Made by a program: the position numbers and the translations under genes
In this document: positions 16,598-25,399 of the stretch, piece after piece
Numbering within the stretch: the first letter of the stretch is position 1
Layout of the letters: each line of letters opens with the position of its first letter
Source of the DNA: Microcoleus sp. AS-A8
GTDB lineage: Bacteria > Cyanobacteriota > Cyanobacteriia > Cyanobacteriales > Coleofasciculaceae
DNA length: 64,000 nt
Reading direction: 5' to 3'
NCBI GenBank assembly: GCA_039962225.1
Contig: JAMPKV010000005.1
Span: 310,001 to 374,000 of the forward strand
Notes under the pieces: generated by a model
Databases searched by the model: none
Seen by the model: the letters and a program-made list of their open reading frames with translations, nothing else
What the model was told of the DNA's origin: nothing

Positions 16598-17770
16598 ATG
16601 CAAAAGACTAAAACTGTCATGTCTTTTCACCTGTGGGTTCCTAATCTATTTGAGTTTAAGGGAGGAATTCAAGTCTATTTACAGGATGTTATAAAAGGGT
16701 TAATCAATGAATTCCCTAGTTTAAAATTGTCCATCTTTGACAAACTTGACAGATGCTCTTCTCAAGATAAATGGCCTTCCCCACATCTCTCATTTATCTT
16801 TAGTGGAAACCTGCCCCGATTTTTACAAACACCCTATTTTTCGCTCACCCTCATTTCCGGAGTCTTGAAAAAAAAACCAAACTTAATATTATGTGGTCAT
16901 ATTAATTTTTCACCTGTCGCATTCTGGATTCATAAACTGACAAGAATTCCTTATTGGATTATTGTCTATGGTACAGATGCTTGGGAGGTTCGAGATCCAG
17001 GAAAAATTAAAGCCCTCCATTCAGCAGGCAAGGTCATCTCGATCGGTACCTATACCCGCGATCGCTTAATTGATGAACAAAATCTTTCCCTTGATAAAAT
17101 CAGCCTCTTACCCGTTACCTTTGATGCCAAACGTTTTAAAATTAGTCCCAAACCAGATTATTTACTCCAACGTTATGGCTTAGAACCTAAACAACCCATT
17201 CTCTTAACGGTTGGTCGTTTATCGAGTTCCGATCGCTACAAAGGCTATGACCAAATCCTCCACGCTTTACCAGAAATTCGCTCATCTATTCCCAACATCC
17301 ACTACATTTTAGTGGGTGAAGGAGATGACCGCCCCCGGATTGAACAGGTCATTAATCAGCTAAATTTAAAAGATTGTGTCACATTGGCGGGATTTGTCCC
17401 CGATCGCGAACTGTGCGACCATTACAATCTCTGTGATGTTTTTGTGATGCCGAGTAAGGGGGAAGGATTTGGAATTGTCTATCTGGAAGCCTTAGCTTGT
17501 GGAAAACCTACCTTAGGGGGGAATCAAGATGGAGCAATTGATGCCTTATGTCAGGGGGAACTGGGAGCCTTAGTTAACCCGGATGATGTGGAGGCGATCG
17601 CAAAAACAATCCTTCAAATTTTGCAAGGCACTTATCCAAACTCTCTAATTTATGAACCCGAATTATTACGACAAAAAGTTATTGAAAAATTTTCATTTGA
17701 GTGCTTTCAGAAAACCTTAGGTGATTTAATTAAAAACTCTAAAATTCTTGAATCTTATTCCAATCCATGA
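16598..17770 (+). CDS. GT4 family glycosyltransferase (GT-A1 of a repeated pair)
   Basis: The 390-residue protein has HLWVPNLFEFKGGIQVY at the N-terminus, WIIVYGTDAWEVRDPGK in the acceptor domain, TVGRLSSSDRYKGYDQIL and the E-x7-E motif in PSKGEGFGIVYLEALACGKP. It is a close paralogue of the enzyme at 54494-55654. Its C-terminus (from GELGALVNPD to DLIKNSK) has a decayed homologue at 18781-18931, just beyond the next gene. The sugar transferred is unknown. Confidence 0.9.
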   Translation: MQKTKTVMSFHLWVPNLFEFKGGIQVYLQDVIKGLINEFPSLKLSIFDKLDRCSSQDKWPSPHLSFIFSGNLPRFLQTPYFSLTLISGVLKKKPNLILCGHINFSPVAFWIHKLTRIPYWIIVYGTDAWEVRDPGKIKALHSAGKVISIGTYTRDRLIDEQNLSLDKISLLPVTFDAKRFKISPKPDYLLQRYGLEPKQPILLTVGRLSSSDRYKGYDQILHALPEIRSSIPNIHYILVGEGDDRPRIEQVINQLNLKDCVTLAGFVPDRELCDHYNLCDVFVMPSKGEGFGIVYLEALACGKPTLGGNQDGAIDALCQGELGALVNPDDVEAIAKTILQILQGTYPNSLIYEPELLRQKVIEKFSFECFQKTLGDLIKNSKILESYSNP

Positions 17771-17796
17771 GCTAAGAAACTTTTCATCCTTCTACC

Positions 17797-18780
17797 ATGA
17801 AATTTCCTGCCAAATACTGGATACCGGGGTGTACAGTTGCCGCCTTACTTGTCATTGAGTTGATCTTACGGCTGGCGTTGGGATTAGGTAGCCCGGTGTT
17901 ATTTCAAGCGGATGCGGATATAGGCTACCGCTATCGACCCAATCAAACCGTATTCCGCTTTGGCAAAACCATTAAGTACAACGAGTACTCTCAACGCTCT
18001 CAACCCGTTACTACCCCTAAGCCTCAAGGCACTTTGAGGATTTTGCTCACAGGTGACTCCATTATCAACGGTGGCACCCTCACCGATCAAACGCAAACCA
18101 TTTCAGCACTTTTTGAGGCGCGATTAGCTGCCAAAAAACAACCAGTAGAAGTAATCAATGCTTCAGCAGGGTCTTGGGCAATTGGTAACCAGTTAGCCTA
18201 TCTCCGCAAGTTTGGCACATTTGAGAGTGAGGCGGTGATCTCACAAATTGGTACTGACGACCTAGTGCAACCCACCAGTACTAGCGCTCGCGTCGGACAC
18301 GATCCATCCTACCCAGATCGACCCCCACTTTTGGCAATTCAGGAGGCTCTGACTCGCTACGCATGGCCTAGATTAGCCAATCTTTTGCGCTTAGGTTCTC
18401 CCCCAGCTAACGTTTCGCGGCCTTCCGTCCAAGAACTGGATCAGCAATTTCAGCAGAATCTACAAAACTTGAACGCGCTTGTCACTTGGGTTCGTACTCA
18501 ACAACGTCCTATTTTTGTCCTGTTTACGCCTAATCTGAACAATCTGCTTCCAAGTTTCAATGTGCCAACGTACAAGCCAGAATTTCTTGAGTTGCTCAAT
18601 TCTTTACAAGTCAGCGTCATCGACGCTCACCAAGCTTGGTCAACTCTGCCGAAAAAGACAGTAGAAACCTTTTATCAACCCGATGGAATACACCTAACGG
18701 TTTCCGGTCATCAAGCGATCGCAGATTTGCTCTTTGAGCGACTGTGTACGGCTCAAAATTTACCGGCCTGTTTGCCTTAA
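17797..18780 (+). CDS. SGNH/GDSL-family hydrolase, membrane-anchored
   Basis: The 327-residue protein has an N-terminal signal-anchor (about residues 8-29) and an SGNH hydrolase domain. ILLTGDSIINGG gives the nucleophile Ser88, NASAGSWAIGNQ the oxyanion-hole Gly, and QPDGIHLT the catalytic Asp296 and His299. In polysaccharide clusters such enzymes usually add or remove acyl groups on the extracytoplasmic side. Its stop codon directly abuts a decayed glycosyltransferase tail (18781-18931), so the gene probably arrived as a passenger between two glycosyltransferase genes. Confidence 0.85.
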   Translation: MKFPAKYWIPGCTVAALLVIELILRLALGLGSPVLFQADADIGYRYRPNQTVFRFGKTIKYNEYSQRSQPVTTPKPQGTLRILLTGDSIINGGTLTDQTQTISALFEARLAAKKQPVEVINASAGSWAIGNQLAYLRKFGTFESEAVISQIGTDDLVQPTSTSARVGHDPSYPDRPPLLAIQEALTRYAWPRLANLLRLGSPPANVSRPSVQELDQQFQQNLQNLNALVTWVRTQQRPIFVLFTPNLNNLLPSFNVPTYKPEFLELLNSLQVSVIDAHQAWSTLPKKTVETFYQPDGIHLTVSGHQAIADLLFERLCTAQNLPACLP

Positions 18781-18931
18781 CAAGAACTAGGAGCGTTAGT
18801 CCTTTTCTAAGGAGCTGAGCCAAATTACTTCATCTATCCAAAAGAATAATTACGACACAAAGTTATTGATTTTTTCTCTAGGGAACGCTTTAATCAAAGC
18901 TTATATGACTTAATAAAGAATGCTAAAAATG
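18781..18931 (+). pseudogene. Decayed 3' tail of a GT4 glycosyltransferase gene
   Basis: Directly after the SGNH stop codon the same frame reads QELGALV, then a stop and a gap of about 14 codons. It continues GAEPNYFIYPKE, a second stop, and LRHKVIDFFSRERF, NQSLYDLIKNAK. This aligns with the end of the enzyme at 16598-17770 (GELGALV, GTYPNSLIYEPE, LLRQKVIEKFSFECF, QKTLGDLIKNSK). One stop is TAA where the intact gene has TTA. The fragment is out of use and overlaps the start of the next glycosyltransferase. Confidence 0.8.
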
Positions 18932-20116
18932 AAATTACTCCACGTCATTCCTTCCCTAGCAAAGGTAAAAGGAGGCCCCACTCAAATCCTGCTGGAGATC
19001 GTCAGAGCTTTACGGGAGAAAGGGTGTGATACGGAAATTGTAACAACCAATGATAACGGGTCTGAGGTGTTAGATGTGCCGTTATATCAACGAGTTCAAT
19101 ATGAGCATGTTCCCGTATGGTTTTTGCCCCGAATTTTCCTTCCGATGAAGGAATTTATTTTCTCTACGGCTTTAACGGGCTGGTTAGGGGAACATTTGAC
19201 AGAATATGACTTAGTTCATACTCACTACCTCTTTTCCTACGCTCCCACTTGTGCTGCTGCACTGGCGAGATTCCACAAAATTCCTTACATCGCAACGCCT
19301 TATGGCATGTTGACTCCTTGGGCACTCAATCATAGACGCCTTAAAAAGCAAGTCTATTCCCCCATCGAACGCCATAACCTCAACCAAGCTGTAGCCATCC
19401 ACTGTGCAACGCCAGAAGAATCACGGGATGTTCGCAATTTTGGAGTACAGGCTCCTACCTTTGTGGTTCCTTACGGGGTCAATCTGCCGACTTACCAATT
19501 TCAGTCTAAGCAAAGCATCCGCGAGAGGTATAACATTAAACCGGGAACCCCGATAGTTCTGTTTCTGTCTCGCCTCCACCCCAAGAAACGCCCTGATTTG
19601 TTGTTACAAGCACTCTCGAAACTCACCAGCCTCAACTACGATTTTCATCTAATTTTGGCGGGTTCAGGAGAATCGGACTATCTTGCCTACCTCACTCATT
19701 TAGTCTCATCTCTGGGTTTAGCTAGGCGGACAACGATACCGGGTTTTGTTACGGGTGCCGATAAAGATTTGTTGCTACAAGGTTCGGATATTTTTGTTTT
19801 ACCTTCGTTTTCGGAAAACTTTGGTATTGCTGTAGCTGAAGCCATGGCGGCAGGAGTGCCCGTGATTGTGACTCCCGATGTTCAAATTGCTCCAGATATT
19901 GCCGAAGCCAATGCGGGATTAGTGGTTAAAGGAGAGTTGGATACCTTGGTGAGGGCAATACAAGAGTTACTCATCTCGCCAAACCGTCGTACTGAACTGG
20001 GTGAAAATGGCAAACGATTGGTGAGTCGTCGTTATTCTTGGAGTGCGATCGCTCTTAACCTTACCTCTGTTTATGAGGCGATCGGGCAAGGAAAGCGCTT
20101 CCCGGTTGCACGGTAG
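18920..20116 (+). CDS. GT4 family glycosyltransferase (GT-B1 of a repeated pair)
   Basis: The 398-residue protein has LLHVIPSLAKVKGGPTQILL at the N-terminus, IATPYGMLTPWALNHRRLKK in the acceptor domain and FLSRLHPKKRPDLLLQALSK. The E-x7-E motif is in PSFSENFGIAVAEAMAAGVP. The start may be ATG 18920 or the in-frame ATG 18929. It resembles the enzyme at 57573-58838, which also follows a homologue of the 16598 gene. The 3' end is convergent with the tyrosine kinase gene, 25 bases away. Confidence 0.9.
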   Translation: MLKMKLLHVIPSLAKVKGGPTQILLEIVRALREKGCDTEIVTTNDNGSEVLDVPLYQRVQYEHVPVWFLPRIFLPMKEFIFSTALTGWLGEHLTEYDLVHTHYLFSYAPTCAAALARFHKIPYIATPYGMLTPWALNHRRLKKQVYSPIERHNLNQAVAIHCATPEESRDVRNFGVQAPTFVVPYGVNLPTYQFQSKQSIRERYNIKPGTPIVLFLSRLHPKKRPDLLLQALSKLTSLNYDFHLILAGSGESDYLAYLTHLVSSLGLARRTTIPGFVTGADKDLLLQGSDIFVLPSFSENFGIAVAEAMAAGVPVIVTPDVQIAPDIAEANAGLVVKGELDTLVRAIQELLISPNRRTELGENGKRLVSRRYSWSAIALNLTSVYEAIGQGKRFPVAR

Positions 20117-20141
20117 TTTAACTGTGTGCCGCCGCCAAAAC

Positions 20142-22472
20142 TCAACGCCGACTCAGCTTTTGCCTCTGGGGATCTTGGGTGTAATATCGCAGATATTGGT
20201 CATAGGTACTCGTCGTGTAGTTTTTAACACCATTGGCAATCAATCCCAGGACACGAGCGCGAGAGGTTCTCAATCCATACAACACTTCGGTCAACACCGC
20301 ACGATCCGTTTTTCCCAGTCCCACCACCAAGGCAATCCCATCGGTATGAGCCGCGAGAATTCTCGCATCCGCTAAACCCAGCAGAGGGGGTGTATCAAAA
20401 AGGACTAAGTCAAATTGCTCTTGGAAGCGCTCAACTAAATGCCGCATCTTTTTAGAAGCCAGAAGTCGAGTCGGATCGGGAGGAATTTGACCGGCTGTCA
20501 GCACAAACAAATTATCATCTGTGGGTGTTAGGGAATCGGCTCCAAAGGAGCATCGCTGGATCACATCATCCACATGGATTTCGCTGGAAATCACATTGCT
20601 GAGTCCCCAGACATTAGGCAAATCCGTCGTTTCATGGATGCGAGGACGCCGCAAATCCGCATCCACCAGCAACACCCGTAATCCCATCGCTGCTGCGGCT
20701 TGAGCCAGGAATGTGGTAACAGTGGATTTGCCATCTGCGGGTGTTGAGGAACTAATCACCAACGAACGAATCGGTTGATCCGGACTGATAAATTGCAGGT
20801 TGGTGTGGAGAGTGCGAAACGACTCTAAAAAGGGAGAAGAATTATACCCATAAGATGAACCTCCAAATCTAATCGTTTGACGCTCGGCATCTGGCATCAC
20901 ATTGACAGAGGGCGCTGTAGCACGTTTCTTCAGATCTTTGGTAAATGGAATCGTGCCCAAGATGGGTAAACCGGTGCTATCTTTGAGTTCATCCGGTGAG
21001 TGGAAAACCTTGTCTAGCTTTTCCGCTAAAAATCCGGCACCGGCTCCAGCTAGTAACCCGGCAATGCCAGCGAGAACCAAACCACGCGGGACGTTAGGTG
21101 AGATGGGGGCTTGGGGCTTTTGTGGCTCGGATATCTTCTGCCAAGCCGGAGTCTTTTGAGAGTCCTCAATTTGCAGCTTCTCCTGAACGGCGAGAAAGCG
21201 GCTCAAGCTTTCTGTTGCAACACTGAGCTGCCGCTGTAAATCGGTGTAGAAACGAGCGACAACGGGTAGATCGGTGAGTTGCTGACTGAGCCGACGTTCA
21301 GCGTTAGCAATTTCTTGGCGGCGAACTTGAAGAACCTGCAATTGGTTCTTGGTATCAACCAGCTTTTTCGTCAAATCCTGGCGAATTGAACTGGGGGAAG
21401 CCAGGGATTCAGGATTGTCGGGGACGCCAGAAGCTCCATTGCCCACAACCGTTAACGCTTCCTGCTCTACCAAGGGTTCTAATCTGCGTTCTTCGTCGCG
21501 CAGCCTCTGCATGATCGGGTTGTCGTCTTGTAGCCGCGCTGACTCTTTGGCAATCTTACTCTTAACTTCAGCAAGCTGGTTAAGTAACTGTTGGTAGCGA
21601 GGGGCTTCCGAGAGTGCTGACGAAACGATCGCTTGCTCTGGTGTTACCCCTAACTCCGATAACTGAGTTTCTAGCTCGACGTAGAGCTTTTGTGCTTCAC
21701 CTAGCTGGCTTTCGGTCTCTTGTCGTTGTCTGGTAATATCGCCGACACGATTGGTCAACAGTTGACCTTGAGTTTCTGGATCGACAATTTTGTAATTCTG
21801 CCGCAATTTCTGGATATCCTGCTGAAGCTCATTCACTCGTTTTTTGAGCTGCTCTGTCTGTCCATTGACAAACTTCAGACCTTGACTGAGGCTGGTTCGC
21901 TGTTCTGTCTCCGAGTACTTGATGTAGCCTTGGGCGACTTGCTCTAAGATGAACTGAATTTTTTCCGGGTCTGAATCCTGATAGCGAACTTCTAAAATTT
22001 TAGTCTCTGCCAGTCGGGAAATCCCCAACTGACCCCGCAGCATGTCGTAGTTAATGTCCGGATATCGCTTTTGAATTTGCTTGACAATCGGAGACATCAC
22101 CTGAGGACTCCACAAGACCTGAATCTGGGTCTCGTAGTCTGGACTCTCCATGGGGATATTGGTGTTTTTGCTGAGGGCTTGAGTTAGTTCATCAACCTTA
22201 TCTGCACCCGAAACTGAACCGACCAGCAGTTGAAATTTGCCCTCATATCTGGGAACCTGTTTCATGACCTTGGCAGCCACCCCAGAGCCAACGGCGATCG
22301 CCACACCGGCAATAATAATTAATCGCCGACGGGCGATCGCCAAAACCTTACCCAGATCGAGTTTGTCTTGGTCAAGCTCAGACAACTCCGCTGTGTAGAG
22401 TGGAGACAAGTGAGATAGCTGCTTACCGTTGTCATTGGGCAGCAACGGTTGATACTCTCCATCTAGACCCAT
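20142..22472 (-). CDS. Wzc-like polysaccharide co-polymerase/tyrosine autokinase (BY-kinase)
   Basis: The 776-residue protein has an N-terminal Wzz domain flanked by membrane helices (about residues 52-72 and 468-487) with a long coiled-coil region (about 190-440). A cytoplasmic BY-kinase domain follows: Walker A SSSTPADGKSTV (about 572-583), Walker A' VLLVDADLRRPR (about 600-611) and Walker B LVLFDTPP (about 686-693). The tail is Tyr-rich (NYTTSTYDQYLRYYT), the expected autophosphorylation site. Such proteins control chain length and assembly of Wzy-dependent polysaccharides. It is the only minus-strand gene of the island and is divergent from the 22934 gene. Confidence 0.93.
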   Translation of the reverse strand: MGLDGEYQPLLPNDNGKQLSHLSPLYTAELSELDQDKLDLGKVLAIARRRLIIIAGVAIAVGSGVAAKVMKQVPRYEGKFQLLVGSVSGADKVDELTQALSKNTNIPMESPDYETQIQVLWSPQVMSPIVKQIQKRYPDINYDMLRGQLGISRLAETKILEVRYQDSDPEKIQFILEQVAQGYIKYSETEQRTSLSQGLKFVNGQTEQLKKRVNELQQDIQKLRQNYKIVDPETQGQLLTNRVGDITRQRQETESQLGEAQKLYVELETQLSELGVTPEQAIVSSALSEAPRYQQLLNQLAEVKSKIAKESARLQDDNPIMQRLRDEERRLEPLVEQEALTVVGNGASGVPDNPESLASPSSIRQDLTKKLVDTKNQLQVLQVRRQEIANAERRLSQQLTDLPVVARFYTDLQRQLSVATESLSRFLAVQEKLQIEDSQKTPAWQKISEPQKPQAPISPNVPRGLVLAGIAGLLAGAGAGFLAEKLDKVFHSPDELKDSTGLPILGTIPFTKDLKKRATAPSVNVMPDAERQTIRFGGSSYGYNSSPFLESFRTLHTNLQFISPDQPIRSLVISSSTPADGKSTVTTFLAQAAAAMGLRVLLVDADLRRPRIHETTDLPNVWGLSNVISSEIHVDDVIQRCSFGADSLTPTDDNLFVLTAGQIPPDPTRLLASKKMRHLVERFQEQFDLVLFDTPPLLGLADARILAAHTDGIALVVGLGKTDRAVLTEVLYGLRTSRARVLGLIANGVKNYTTSTYDQYLRYYTQDPQRQKLSRR

Positions 22473-22933
22473 AATTCAAAAACGCTACAGTTGGCGTGAG
22501 AAAAGTAACCTTTATTCTCCTCAAATTCAGAAAAACTGAGCTGAGGATAGACCGAGCGATCAAGTCTTACCAATTACTGATACAGCTCTTAACCCGTCCG
22601 TCAGGATAAACAACTTGGTCTTGGTAAATAAAACTTTTAATCGCTTTTATAAAGAGTAAGCAAACCAGGCAACATAGGAGGTAAGCTTTACGTCCAATTG
22701 ACGAATGACAAGTTAGACTCGATTCATTTGTAATTACTTTTAAACCAATCTATTCCGGAAAACAGATCAAAACTGAGTAGAGATAGTTTGGATAAAACCA
22801 GCCCCAAGACCTTGAGAAGCGTTATTCTCAGAATTTAACCTGCAATTCCCACTGCTTGTTGAAGCTTGATCGCAAATCAACAGAAAAAGGGAAAGATAGT
22901 TCATAAGCCCACCCGACTCAGTAGCGAGGCGAA
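22473..22933. other. Divergent promoter region of the BY-kinase and a GT4 gene
   Basis: No gene is visible in these 461 bases between two divergent starts, so promoters for both directions must lie here. The stretch is AT-rich at 22540-22760. I found no operator or promoter I could name with confidence. Confidence 0.5.
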
Positions 22934-24256
22934 ATGAGTAAAGGAAATACTTTGGTACGAAACAACAGACGGATCAAACTGTCAATCATTACGCAGTTTT
23001 TTCCGCCTGATTACGCTGCAACGGGGCAGCTAATCGAAGAACTAGCACTTCAGTTGGGGCGTCAGGGTCTACCCGTTGACATATTTACAGGACAGCCGGG
23101 TTATGCATATAACAAAGAGTCCGCTCCAGCGATCGAACACTTAGAGCAGGTGAAAATTAAGCGATCGCGGATGACTCGAATTTGGTCAAAGCGCATTCGT
23201 GGTAAAGCCCTGAATGGGCTCCTTTTTTGCCTGCGTTCGGGAGTTCATTTACTCCGAACCCGTAGTCGTGGCGATGTATTACTCCTGACCACCGCTCCTC
23301 CCTTCTTACCCCTTCTAGGGTACCTAGTTCACAAGACTTTTGGTTTACCCTATGTTTGCCTGCTTTACGATCTATATCCGGATGTTGCCGTCGAACTCAA
23401 AGTTGTTTCTCACGAACATTGGGCCGTCCGACTTTGGGATACCGTCAACCGTCACGTTTGGCGACGGGCACAAAAAGTCATCGTTCTTAGCTCTACGATG
23501 AAAGACCGGGTTGTCGCCAAATGCCCAGAAATTAAGGATAAAATTAGCGTAATTCATAATTGGGCTGACCCCAATCAAATCGTCCCAATCGCCAAACATC
23601 AAAATTGGTTTGCCAAAGCCTTCAATCTGGTGGATACCTTTACGGTTCTCTATTCGGGCAATATGGGTCGCTGCCATGATATGGAAACCATCCTGGCCGC
23701 CGCTAAACTTTTAAAAGATCAGCCGATTCAGTTTGTCTTCATCGGCAATGGGGCGAAGCGTGAAGGATTCCGGGCAGAAGCGAGTCAGCTAGGCTTGCAC
23801 AATTGCCAGTTCTTGCCCTACCAAGATAAACAAAACCTGCCCTATTCTCTGACCGCCTGTGACTTGTCCTTGGTCAGCGTCAGTCCTGGGATGGAAGGGT
23901 TGGTTGCCCCCAGTAAGCTTTATGCCGCCTTGGCAGCAGGGCGTCCCTTAGCCATTATTTGCGAACCACATTCCTATCTGCGAGCTATGCTTCAGGAGTC
24001 TGGCTGTGGAGAGGCGTTCAGTAACGGCGATGCTGAAGGTTTAGCCGCTTTTATTCGTCGCTTAGCCGCCGATAGCCCACTGACCAAGCAGATGGGTCAG
24101 GCAGGGCGTCGCTATCTACAGTCCAACTTTACCCCTGATTTGATTGCCCAACAGTACTCGCAGGTGTTGTGTGAAGCGGCTGGGGAGGCAATGGAATCAT
24201 TTTCCTCTCGCCCCATAGAACCGATTACGGGTCAATCGGTTCCTCTTCACAAATAA
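22934..24256 (+). CDS. GT4 family glycosyltransferase, WcaI-like
   Basis: The 440-residue protein opens with LSIITQFFPPDYAATGQLIE, the pattern of WcaI-type GT4 enzymes. It has VCLLYDLYPDVAVE in the acceptor domain, TVLYSGNMGRCHDMETILAA at the donor domain and LVAPSKLYAALAAGRPLAII at the donor-binding helix. WcaI-type enzymes add a sugar to an undecaprenyl-linked intermediate in colanic-acid-like polymers; the donor here is unknown. It starts at ATG 22934. Confidence 0.88.
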   Translation: MSKGNTLVRNNRRIKLSIITQFFPPDYAATGQLIEELALQLGRQGLPVDIFTGQPGYAYNKESAPAIEHLEQVKIKRSRMTRIWSKRIRGKALNGLLFCLRSGVHLLRTRSRGDVLLLTTAPPFLPLLGYLVHKTFGLPYVCLLYDLYPDVAVELKVVSHEHWAVRLWDTVNRHVWRRAQKVIVLSSTMKDRVVAKCPEIKDKISVIHNWADPNQIVPIAKHQNWFAKAFNLVDTFTVLYSGNMGRCHDMETILAAAKLLKDQPIQFVFIGNGAKREGFRAEASQLGLHNCQFLPYQDKQNLPYSLTACDLSLVSVSPGMEGLVAPSKLYAALAAGRPLAIICEPHSYLRAMLQESGCGEAFSNGDAEGLAAFIRRLAADSPLTKQMGQAGRRYLQSNFTPDLIAQQYSQVLCEAAGEAMESFSSRPIEPITGQSVPLHK

Positions 24257-24394
24257 ACTTGAAAGGGCTGAAGTATAAAAGCTGAAAATGAAACCCTATG
24301 GCGTGACAGACTCTGGGATGAGTTCACATACTAGGGAGTCCTGCTTCATCATTCAGACTGGATACTTCTTGAATTAAGTGTAGGGGCTTTTACC

Positions 24395-25219
24395 ATGCAT
24401 ACGAAGGAACTGATTATCGAGGCGGGTCGCGCCGAAAGCCAGTATTGGAAGGACCTGTGGCGCTATCGGGAATTGTTTTACTTCTTGGCTTGGCGGGACA
24501 TCTTGGTGCGTTACAAGCAGACGGTGATTGGTATGGCATGGGCGCTGATTCGACCCTTTCTCACGATGGTTGTGTTCACCATTGTGTTTGGTACATTGGC
24601 AAAATTACCCTCTGAGGGTGTGCCATACCCTATTCTGGTGTTTGCAGCAATGCTACCCTGGCAGTTTTTCGCCAATGCCCTGAGTGAATGCAGTAATAGC
24701 TTGATTGGCAATGCAAACTTAATTGCTAAAGTCTACTTTCCCCGTCTGATTGTGCCTGCCAGTAGTGTGATTGTCAGCTTTGTGGATTTTCTGATTTCTG
24801 GGATGATCATGCTGGCGTTGATGGCGTGGTATAATTTCATACCCAGTTGGCGAATTTTGACGCTACCGTTGTTTATTCTTATTGCGTTTGCAGCCTCGAT
24901 GGGTGGAGGGCTGTGGTTGGCAGCACTGAATGTCAAATATCGAGATTTTCGCTATATTGTAACGTTTATTGTGCAATTTGGCTTATACATCTCGCCGGTT
25001 GGTTTTAGTAGTAGTATTGTGCCCCAACAATGGCGCTTCATTTATTCGCTCAATCCCATGGTGGGGGTGATTGATGGCTTCCGTTGGGCGATTATAGGGG
25101 AAACAACCCAGATTTATTGGTCGGGATTTATGCTGTCTGTGGGATTCGTTATTGTGCTGTTGGCGACGGGTATTTGGTATTTTCGTAAGGTAGAACGCAC
25201 ATTCGCCGATGTCATTTAA
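24395..25219 (+). CDS. wzm: ABC-2 type polysaccharide export permease Wzm, copy 1
   Basis: The 274-residue, six-helix protein has the ABC-2 exporter features of Wzm/TagG/KpsM: WRYRELFYFLAWRDILVRYK at the N-terminus, QTVIGMAWALIRPFLTMVVF, PWQFFANALSECSNSLI and YISPVGFSSS before the last helices. It forms the channel half of an exporter for lipid-linked glycans. It is nearly identical over its first 200 residues to the permease at 35402-36235 and differs mainly around residues 203-262. The ATPase gene follows after a 180-base spacer. Confidence 0.93.
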   Translation: MHTKELIIEAGRAESQYWKDLWRYRELFYFLAWRDILVRYKQTVIGMAWALIRPFLTMVVFTIVFGTLAKLPSEGVPYPILVFAAMLPWQFFANALSECSNSLIGNANLIAKVYFPRLIVPASSVIVSFVDFLISGMIMLALMAWYNFIPSWRILTLPLFILIAFAASMGGGLWLAALNVKYRDFRYIVTFIVQFGLYISPVGFSSSIVPQQWRFIYSLNPMVGVIDGFRWAIIGETTQIYWSGFMLSVGFVIVLLATGIWYFRKVERTFADVI

Positions 25220-25399
25220 AATGGGGCATACTCTCGCCTCATCGGTTGTGATGTGCGCTTGACTTGCATCGCTACACTAATTCCTCCGAAGATCAGGATG
25301 ACGAATCCCTCGTTTCACTTGTAAACTCATTTGGTGTACTCTTGGAGTATGCAGCAATTCCACACCTAAAGGCTGTGGGCTTTCTTGGAGATTGCTGTA

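Noticed and set aside
24257-24394. Conserved regulatory leader shared by both exporter copies
   Set aside because: The sequence before copy 1 and that before copy 2 (35220-35401) show no clear similarity by eye beyond the start codon region.
25220-25399. Internal promoter or small gene between wzm and wzt
   Set aside because: Both exporter copies have a spacer of about 175 bases here, but no open frame, -35/-10 pair or shared motif could be supported.
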